From Niebla homalea (lineage: Eukaryota; Ascomycota; Lecanoromycetes; Lecanorales; Ramalinaceae): DNA of 64,000 bases. Each line of letters begins with the position of its first letter. Positions within the stretch are counted from its first letter, which is position 1. The notes beneath the pieces are model-generated. The model saw only the letters and a program-made list of their open reading frames with translations, had not been told where the DNA came from and did no database searches. The position numbers and the translations under genes are program-made. Location of the stretch: NCBI GenBank assembly GCA_019925105.1, contig JAHGAU010000031.1, forward strand, positions 446,501 through 510,500, read 5' to 3'. This document shows, in pieces, positions 57,154-64,000 of this stretch.

Positions 57154-58801
57154 ATGGTAAGACGTGTCATACTGTATATTGTGCGATCGGACTGACGATC
57201 CTTGGCTGCAGGCGGCCTTTAATCCAACGCAGATCTTTGGCGACGAAGTTACAGAAGAGAAGGGCGAAAATGCTCGCCTTTCCGCCTTTGTAGGCGCCAT
57301 CGCGGTGGGAGATTTGGTCAAGAGCACGCTTGGGCCAAAGGGCATGGACAAGATCCTACAATCGGGCTCAACTGGAGAAATCTTAGTCACCAATGATGGA
57401 GCCACTATTCTCAAATCAATAGCTTTAGACAATGCAGCAGCCAAAGTTCTCGTCAACATATCCAAGGTGCAAGATGATGAGGTGGGGGACGGCACGACAT
57501 CAGTCGCTGTGCTAGCCGCAGAGCTGCTACGGGAGGCAGAGAAACTGGTAGACAAGAAGATACACCCTCAAACAATCATCGAAGGCTACAGGATAGCCAG
57601 CAATGCTGCCTTGAAAGCACTTGAGGCCACAGCAGTGGATCATAGCAGTGACAAGGCAGCTTTTCGAAACGATTTGGCAGCAATTGCACGAACGACATTG
57701 AGTTCCAAAGTCCTCAGCCAGGATCGGGATCACTTTGCCGAGTTGGCTTGTGATGCTGTGCTAAGGATGCGAGGGTCAACAGACCTGAGTCACATACAGA
57801 TAATCAAGAAAGCGGGCGGAAAATTGAATGACTCCTACCTGGATGAGGGCTTCATTCTGGATAAATCAATAGGTGTGAATCAGCCCAAGAGATTAGAAAA
57901 GGCGAAGATTCTCGTAGCCAACACAGCCATGGACACGGACAAGATCAAGATATTTGGCGCTCGCGTCAAAGTTGACGCAACAAGTAAACTAGGCGAGCTC
58001 GAGAGAGCCGAACGGGACAAGATGAAGGCCAAGGTCGAAAAGATCAAGGCTCATGGCATCAATTGTTTCGTCAACCGACAACTCATCTACAACTGGCCCG
58101 AGCAACTTTTCTCCGATGCTGGGATCGTGTCGATAGAGCATGCAGATTTCGATGGCATTGAACGTCTCGCGCTGGTGACAGGTGGAGAAATTGCATCCAC
58201 GTTTGATCATCCGGAAAGCGTCAAACTCGGGCAATGCGACCTGATTGAGGAAGTCATCATCGGCGAAGATACGCTGATCAAGTTCTCTGGTGTGGCTGCA
58301 GGTCAGGCCTGCACCATCGTCCTCCGTGGGGCGACGGAGCAGCTGTTGGATGAAGCGGAGCGATCCTTGCACGATGCACTTGCAGTCCTCTCCCAAACCG
58401 TCCGGGATCCCAAGACGACTCTAGGCGGCGGCTGTGCGGAGATGGTGATGGCAAAAGCGGTCGAGCAAGAAGCGCCGAACGTGGCGGGGAAGAAGGCGAT
58501 TGCAGTGGAATCCTTCGCCAAAGCCTTGCAACAACTTCCGACCTATCTTGCCGACAACGCCGGATTCGATTCCAGCGATCTTATTGCTCGATTAAAGAAG
58601 GAGATCTACGATGGGAAAACGAGCTCAGGATTGGATCTGCTGATTCCCGGAGGCGGCGTAGCGGACATGAGGAACAAGGGAGTGATCGAGGCTTACAAGT
58701 TGAAGCGGGCTGTGGTTAGTTCCGCGAGCGAGGCGGCGGAGCTGCTCTTGAGGGTGGACAACATCATACGGAGCGCACCAAGGAAGAGGGAGCGGATGTG
58801 A
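57154..58801 (+). CDS. CCT2: T-complex protein 1 subunit beta (CCT2)
   Basis: CCT2 is one of eight subunits of the cytosolic chaperonin that folds actin and tubulin. The main exon (57,212-58,801) begins [23 protein letters not shown] and needs a start codon; ATG at 57,154-57,156 followed directly by GTAAGA, with CTGCAG acceptor at 57,211, supplies it as a one-codon first exon. The protein then has 530 residues, normal for the family. Nucleotide-binding motifs are [18 protein letters not shown], the catalytic-Asp block [15 protein letters not shown] and the late GGGCAEM. The C-terminus [11 protein letters not shown] is canonical. The gene is intact although it borders the decayed island. Confidence 0.95.
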
Positions 58802-59521
58802 GAAGTGGATATGTTTGGAAGGGCGATCGGAAAGCGAAACCCCAGATATGTACAACTCGGCTTTAGATATCCAATAAAATATTCCCTTGGGCAATGGCGC
58901 CCATGCTTTTAGCGAAGGATTCGAGCTGTCTCCCAACCCTGCCTTCAATGCCTTTGATGATGTTCTTGTTCTCTTCCCCGAACACTGTGGACGGTGGATG
59001 CTAAGCGCCCGGAGAGAATTTCAATCCATCCCTCATCTAGGTCAAGACTTGTGGAATGCTTGGCTCGATAAATTATGTGAACCGACATGTTGTTATCGTT
59101 CCGTTCCGCTCTGGCCGACCTGAAGTTGTGAAAGTGAAACGGCCGGTGACAAGGGAGCGGATCAGCGGATTGCGTAGCGGAATGGACAATTGGGTCGCTT
59201 GGAGGGTGCGCTAATTGTGAATTGGGTAATAGGGATGTTTCATCGTCCAGACTCGAGCGAGTCCGTTGGCGAACCCTTGCTGTGCCTCGAGCCTTGTCCA
59301 TCTCACGTCGTCAGCCATCTTTTCCACTCATTTCCACTATCTTTCGCCTTCTTCCAACGTCTATAACCTCCCTAAAGCCTGGTTATACCTCCTCTACGAA
59401 TCTGGCTCATTACACCGAAGCCATGATCGTTCAATTTCCATGGTTCTGCAGACGTTTCCTGATCAAGACTGTATATTTCCTTGCTGCCTGTTAAGCCGTC
59501 AAGACTGGCACAATCATCGCA
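58802..59521. other. Intergenic region between CCT2 and IRE1
   Basis: No gene is supported. The part from about 59,290 to 59,470 is rich in pyrimidines and has small ATG-started frames (for example at 59,222 and 59,422), which would be upstream open reading frames if the IRE1 transcript starts before them. Confidence 0.4.
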
Positions 59522-62500
59522 ATGAGGCGGCCGCCCGGAACCAAAAAAAAGGCTGCTATATTGGCAGCTTCTCTGCTACTTGTACCATATATCAATGCAT
59601 CGCCGAACCATGAAGACTTATACCATCGAAAAGCACCTCATGAGCAATCCACCGCAGATGATCAATTCACGAGATCGGGCATCCCAGGCCTTCGAAATGA
59701 TGCACATCTCGAAGCAACACAATACAAATACATCAAAGACACTAACATTCTGAATGAGCGGAACAAAGCGAGCGCCGTCGCCACAAACCCCTCAGCTCTG
59801 GCTGGTGAGACCCCCCAAGCCGTGCGAGCTATCCAACCTGCACAACGAGGCTCTGCAAAGTCTGCCGGCCTTTCAACGCCGCTTCAAGCGCGTTCGTTGC
59901 ATGATTGGGAAGTCGAGGATTTTGTGCTACTGGCGACCGTAGATGGCTCCATTCATGCCCGCGATAGGAAGACGGGCGCGGCCAAATGGGAGTTGGGCGT
60001 GGAGAAGCCCATGGTGGAGACTGTCTACCATACACGAAACAAGAGCGAGCTGGAGGGCTCAAGACCAGACTATGATTATTTATGGATCGTGGAGCCGAGC
60101 CGAGACGGCGACATCTACATTTATAACCAGGGGGGGTGGGGAGGTCTACAGAAATTGCATTTGACGGTGAAGCAGCTTGTTGCTGACATGTCGCCGTACG
60201 AAAGCGCCGACCCTGCAGTGGTCTACAATGGCGAGAAGAGGACCAAACTCTACACCGTGGATGCATCAAGTGGGACCATCAACAAAGTTTTTGGATCCGG
60301 TGGTGCGTTGAGTAAGGAGCCCAGATGCCCCAAACCAGGAGGCCTTGACCTTCTGGACGATGAGGAGTGTGGCTCCAGTGGGTCTTTTGTTCTCGGCAGG
60401 ACCGAGTATACAATCACCATCCAGAACCGTGACACCACTGATCCCATCTGTACCCTGAGATACTCCGAGTGGGGCCCCAACACCCGTGACGGAGACCTCC
60501 ACAGTCAATACTCGGTCAGTATGGACAACAAGTATGTCTACCCGCTCCATGACGGGAGCATTTTTGGATGGGATCACGGCAAGGTCGCCGAACGGCAACG
60601 AGCATACACACAAAAGCTCTCATCGCCGGTAGTGAGGGTCTTCGACGTCGCTCGCCCGCTTCAGACCGAAGATCAGGACCCTCAATTAGTCATCCTTCCC
60701 CAACCTATCGGGCCCATTGACCTCGAAGCCATCTACGGCTCTTCCGGTGCTCGAAATCGCATCTTTGTCAATCACACCGAAACTGGTGGCTGGTTCGCAA
60801 TGTCTGAAAACACCTACCCACTGGTGGCTGGGAGGGCCAAGGAAGCTCAGTGCTATGACGAGGACTGGCTCGCATGGACGAGTGCCACTCAGTGCAGTCT
60901 AGATGAGCGGCAGGAGGGCTTTGTTGGAGTCCATGCTTTGTCCGAATTTGAGCCTCGACGAGATAGCCCTCTGACGATACCCAGTCGTGCACCAACCCCA
61001 GAGATCGGAGGAACACCGCCCGAAGCCTATGAAGAAGCATCCCGTCTTCCAGCCTTGTCATTGGTGGGGAGGAGCAGAATCATCAGCGGGGCTCTAGAGA
61101 ACGTAGTCGATACACTGATTGTGCTTGCTCTGGCCATTCTCGCTTATGCATTTCTCAATCGCCAAAAGCTTTTGAAGGCCTTCAATGGGAACTTAAAGTT
61201 CAGGAACCCCTTGATTGTTGCAGAACAGACATCAGCCTCTGTTCCGGCGTCTCCCTCCGTCGCCCAGCCGCCATGGGCAAAGGAGACACAGGATGTTGTG
61301 AATACAGATAAGGGCCAGATGCAGGATGGCGCGGACAGAGACATCATCCGCGTTCGGTCGCGGAGTTCCACCTTGTTGGCGCCTGCCCCTCAATTGTCAC
61401 GTAGCAGGTCGAACTCGAGCGATCTGCAACAGCCGGCCAATGCTGAAAGAGGTGTCCGGTTCCAAGAGCTACCAGAGCCATCTGTAGATGACGAAAACAT
61501 GGACCCGAGCCAGTCTCCCCAACCGGGAAAGAAGAAAGCGAGGCGAGGGGTCAGAGGTGGAGCAAGACACAGCAAGAAAAAGCGAAGCAACGGTCAACAC
61601 GAATCCAAGGACGAAGTTGACCAAACTGTCAAAGACATTATGGAAGCTCCCACGGATCCACCAGTTGCGGCTGTTGCCGTGGATGCACCCAACACAGTTG
61701 CCACCACAGCAGCTGAGATGGCAGATCCTGACGGTACACTTCGCATTGGCCACCTGACCGTCCAGACCGACAAGTTATTAGGGCACGGTGGGCATGGGAC
61801 TGTGGTATACAAAGGTACCTTCGGTGGTCGGGATGTGGCGGTCAAACGCATGCTTCGGGAGTTCTTCGACATTGCTTCTCATGAGGTAGGCCTGCTTCAA
61901 GAGAGCGATGATCACCCCAACGTGATCCGCTACTTTGATAAAGAGGAGGACGGTCAATTCTTCTACATAGCCCTTGAGCTGTGTCCAGCTACTCTCCAAG
62001 ATGTCGTAGAGCGACCGGAGAACTATCCTGCGCTTGATTCCTCTCGCGACCGACCCGAGATGCTCAGACAGATCACGGCAGGGTTGATGTATCTTCACTC
62101 GCTAAAGATTGTCCACCGTGATATCAAGCCGCAAAACATTCTTGTCTCATCCCCCAAGGTCAATCCTTTGAATCCCTCAGCAACACAGCAACCTCGACTG
62201 TTGATTTCGGACTTTGGCCTCTGTAAGAAGCTTGAGGCTGACCAGAACTCATTCCGCGCTACGACAGCCCACGCTGCAGGAACATCAGGATGGCGTGCTC
62301 CGGAGTTGCTCATTGATGATGACCCGAATCTCAAGCCCAATACTACGACCGATACCAACAATTCGGAGCCTTTGGTGATTGACACCCAGACCAAGCGTAG
62401 CGCTACCCGGGCCATTGATATCTTTGCCCTGGGCTGCATTTTCTACTATTGCCTGACAAACGGGCAACATCCGTTTGACAAGCAGGACAAATTCATGCGG

Positions 62501-63109
62501 GAAGCTAACATCGTCAAAGGAACCTACACCATCGATGCGCTTGGATGTCTCGGGGATACTCAGTGGGAGGCTCGAGATCTAGTAGAGAGCATGCTCAAAC
62601 ATAACCCCAAGCAGCGACCGGATGCGGCAGCGATACTGCGCCATCCATTCTTCTGGGACACAGAGAAGCGGCTACAGTTCCTGTGCGATGTCTCTGATGG
62701 CTTCGAGCACGAAAAGCACATGCTCGACGAATGGACAAAGGTCCATCCCGACCGCCCCGACGGGTACAGCGAGCACCTCGAATATCTCGAATCTTGCATG
62801 AATCAAGTCCTGGAACCCCACCATCATGGAGACTTCCTGCGCGCGCTTCCCCGGGATTTTGTCGATACGTTGGGGAGGCAGAGGAAGTACAAGGGCGGGA
62901 GTCTGTTGGATCTGCTGAGGGCGTTGCGGAATAAGAAGAACCACTTCAATGATATTCCGGACGATGTGAAGAGGAGGATTGGGAGATTTCCGGAAGACTA
63001 TCTGACGCTTTGGACGAGAAGGTTTCCGAACCTGCTACTGACTTGTTGGAGGGTCATCGTGGATGTGGATTGGACGAAGGTGGATCGCTTCAAGAGGTTC
63101 TATGTGTGA
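59522..63109 (+). CDS. IRE1: ER stress sensor kinase/endoribonuclease Ire1
   Basis: Ire1 senses unfolded proteins in the ER and splices HAC1-type mRNA in the cytosol. One intronless frame encodes 1,195 residues. A basic N-terminus and hydrophobic stretch (AAILAASLLLVPYINA) form the signal peptide. The luminal beta-propeller-like domain spans about 115-500 (FVLLATVDGSIHARDRKTG). The membrane helix is near 527-546 (TLIVLALAILAYAFL). A basic, disordered linker precedes the kinase (about 738-1,055) with GHGGHGTVVYKG, VAVKR, HRDIKPQN near 865 and SDFGL near 896. The C-terminal RNase domain has RKYKGGSLLDLLRALRNKKN and HF, containing the Tyr, Arg, Asn and His used for cleavage. All active-site elements are intact. 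Confidence 0.96.
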   Translation: MRRPPGTKKKAAILAASLLLVPYINASPNHEDLYHRKAPHEQSTADDQFTRSGIPGLRNDAHLEATQYKYIKDTNILNERNKASAVATNPSALAGETPQAVRAIQPAQRGSAKSAGLSTPLQARSLHDWEVEDFVLLATVDGSIHARDRKTGAAKWELGVEKPMVETVYHTRNKSELEGSRPDYDYLWIVEPSRDGDIYIYNQGGWGGLQKLHLTVKQLVADMSPYESADPAVVYNGEKRTKLYTVDASSGTINKVFGSGGALSKEPRCPKPGGLDLLDDEECGSSGSFVLGRTEYTITIQNRDTTDPICTLRYSEWGPNTRDGDLHSQYSVSMDNKYVYPLHDGSIFGWDHGKVAERQRAYTQKLSSPVVRVFDVARPLQTEDQDPQLVILPQPIGPIDLEAIYGSSGARNRIFVNHTETGGWFAMSENTYPLVAGRAKEAQCYDEDWLAWTSATQCSLDERQEGFVGVHALSEFEPRRDSPLTIPSRAPTPEIGGTPPEAYEEASRLPALSLVGRSRIISGALENVVDTLIVLALAILAYAFLNRQKLLKAFNGNLKFRNPLIVAEQTSASVPASPSVAQPPWAKETQDVVNTDKGQMQDGADRDIIRVRSRSSTLLAPAPQLSRSRSNSSDLQQPANAERGVRFQELPEPSVDDENMDPSQSPQPGKKKARRGVRGGARHSKKKRSNGQHESKDEVDQTVKDIMEAPTDPPVAAVAVDAPNTVATTAAEMADPDGTLRIGHLTVQTDKLLGHGGHGTVVYKGTFGGRDVAVKRMLREFFDIASHEVGLLQESDDHPNVIRYFDKEEDGQFFYIALELCPATLQDVVERPENYPALDSSRDRPEMLRQITAGLMYLHSLKIVHRDIKPQNILVSSPKVNPLNPSATQQPRLLISDFGLCKKLEADQNSFRATTAHAAGTSGWRAPELLIDDDPNLKPNTTTDTNNSEPLVIDTQTKRSATRAIDIFALGCIFYYCLTNGQHPFDKQDKFMREANIVKGTYTIDALGCLGDTQWEARDLVESMLKHNPKQRPDAAAILRHPFFWDTEKRLQFLCDVSDGFEHEKHMLDEWTKVHPDRPDGYSEHLEYLESCMNQVLEPHHHGDFLRALPRDFVDTLGRQRKYKGGSLLDLLRALRNKKNHFNDIPDDVKRRIGRFPEDYLTLWTRRFPNLLLTCWRVIVDVDWTKVDRFKRFYV

Positions 63110-63730
63110 TGACGGATTGGTCTTTCTGGATCATCACGGTAAGATGATTGGATAGCTCTCGCAATTTCATATATGTTCTCCGGACCGTGCCTCCGATCTC
63201 CCTCTGCTCTACCTGCTTGTAATGTGCAATGATCAGATGCGGTAAAATGACCATGCTCAACGACCTCAATGCGACACAGCGCCAATCCCTTCTTGCTGCA
63301 GGATCAGACCCAGCTGCGAGAGGACATGCCATGGACAAGCAAGATCTGTCCTGATGTCTACAACATTGCCTGCACCTCTTCTCTATCGTACAAATTAATC
63401 AAGTGCAGAAGTATTATGCGGGATAGGGGAAACCCAGAGCGTAATTTATCAAAACGGTGAAGGAAAACAACCAACCGACCAATCGAGTTTGTGTCTGCGA
63501 GGCGGCCGCCGTTGGCTTATGGCTTGCTGTTTCATCGATAGACGAAGGATTCGTACGCGTTTAATAACAAAAAGTATATCTACCAAAATGCGCCGTCAGG
63601 CTTCATCTACCCTCAAATCTCCTGATAACGCTGCTCCTCCGCTTTGCCTTACGTCAATGACGTCTGACTCCTCCCATCGACTCAATTTCTTACTACAGAT
63701 TGCGTTTTCAGCCGCAGAATCCCAGATACC
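63110..63730. other. Intergenic region upstream of the monooxygenase
   Basis: No coding region is seen in these 0.6 kb. A NotI-like GCGGCCGC lies near 63,502. It should hold the IRE1 terminator and the promoter of the next gene. Confidence 0.4.
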
Positions 63731-64000
63731 ATGCCCTCATCTAGCTGGCCCATCGTACCGTCACACTACACCATCCTTATCATAGGCGCTGGTTTCCAAG
63801 GCCTCTCCGCTGCTAATACATTCGTCACAATTGAGCCCTCCCTGCAGCCTAGATTACTCATCCTCGACGCCAACTCCACCATCGGCGGTGTCTGGGCTCG
63901 TCATAACCTCTATGAGGGTTTACGTACAAACAATCGTCAAGGTTACTATGAGTTTAGTGATTACCCTATGCTGGAAGCGGGGTTGGGTGTCGAGCCGCAA
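63731..64000 (+). CDS. Flavin-dependent monooxygenase, N-terminal part (cut by the window end)
   Basis: From ATG 63,731 the frame runs open to the last base (90 codons). It starts with a Rossmann fold, HYTILIIGAGFQGLSAA (GxGxxG for FAD), then a second strand LLILDANSTIGGVWARH and LYEGLRTNNRQGYYEFSDYPM. The GGVW and the Pro-rich FSDYPM segment are typical of flavin-containing monooxygenases that oxidise N, S or C atoms of small molecules. Substrate is unknown. Such genes often lie in secondary-metabolite clusters, but the left neighbour is IRE1, so any cluster would be to the right. Confidence 0.85.
   Translation, partial: MPSSSWPIVPSHYTILIIGAGFQGLSAANTFVTIEPSLQPRLLILDANSTIGGVWARHNLYEGLRTNNRQGYYEFSDYPMLEAGLGVEPQ

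Overview
The window is genomic DNA of a filamentous ascomycete (Pezizomycotina). The evidence is dense single-copy fungal genes on both strands, short introns of about 45 to 135 bp with GT/AG ends and CTRAY-type branch sites, and proteins that match fungal families along most of their length. I cannot name the genus. GC-rich gene blocks alternate with two gene-poor, more AT-rich stretches (about 1-5,000 and 52,800-57,000) that carry decayed genes, repeats and tRNA-like elements. C-to-T type differences between repeat copies suggest repeat-induced point mutation.

Layout. 1-5 kb: no intact gene, two tRNA-like elements. 5.4-6.8 kb: membrane-anchored DxD glycosyltransferase-like protein. 8.7-16 kb: WD40-cyclophilin (PPWD1 type, -), F-box-like protein (+), FAR1-type DNA-binding protein (-), ribosome assembly factor RSA4/Notchless (+). 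16-19 kb: MSH4. 21.4-23.6 kb: small unknown gene and a gamma-glutamylcyclotransferase-like protein (-). 24.2-29.4 kb: a 1,622-residue protein whose layout resembles the meiotic axis proteins Red1/SYCP2. 29.6-35.6 kb: RRS1 (-, with an apparent frameshift), mitoribosomal mS29/DAP3 (+), 4'-phosphopantetheinyl transferase (-), RhoGAP (-). 37.5-45.2 kb: Rab geranylgeranyltransferase beta BET2, a zinc-finger/AT-hook protein, MSH3 (all +). 46.3-52.7 kb: CSC1/DUF221 channel (-), PCH2/TRIP13 ATPase (+), GH64 glucanase (-). 54-57 kb: CorA-like remnant, a transposon-like element with inverted ends around a minisatellite, and an ankyrin-like remnant. 57.1-64 kb: CCT2, IRE1, and the start of a flavin monooxygenase cut by the window edge.

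Most genes are housekeeping: ribosome assembly (RSA4, RRS1), mitochondrial translation (mS29), protein folding and ER stress (CCT2, PPWD1-type cyclophilin, IRE1), and trafficking or signalling (BET2, RhoGAP). The noteworthy group is meiotic or recombination related: MSH4, the Red1-like candidate and PCH2 lie within 36 kb, with the mismatch-repair gene MSH3 between the last two. They are separated by unrelated genes, so this is loose proximity and not an operon-like unit. Exon borders are my own reading of splice signals and reading frames; where a frame break remains I say so.
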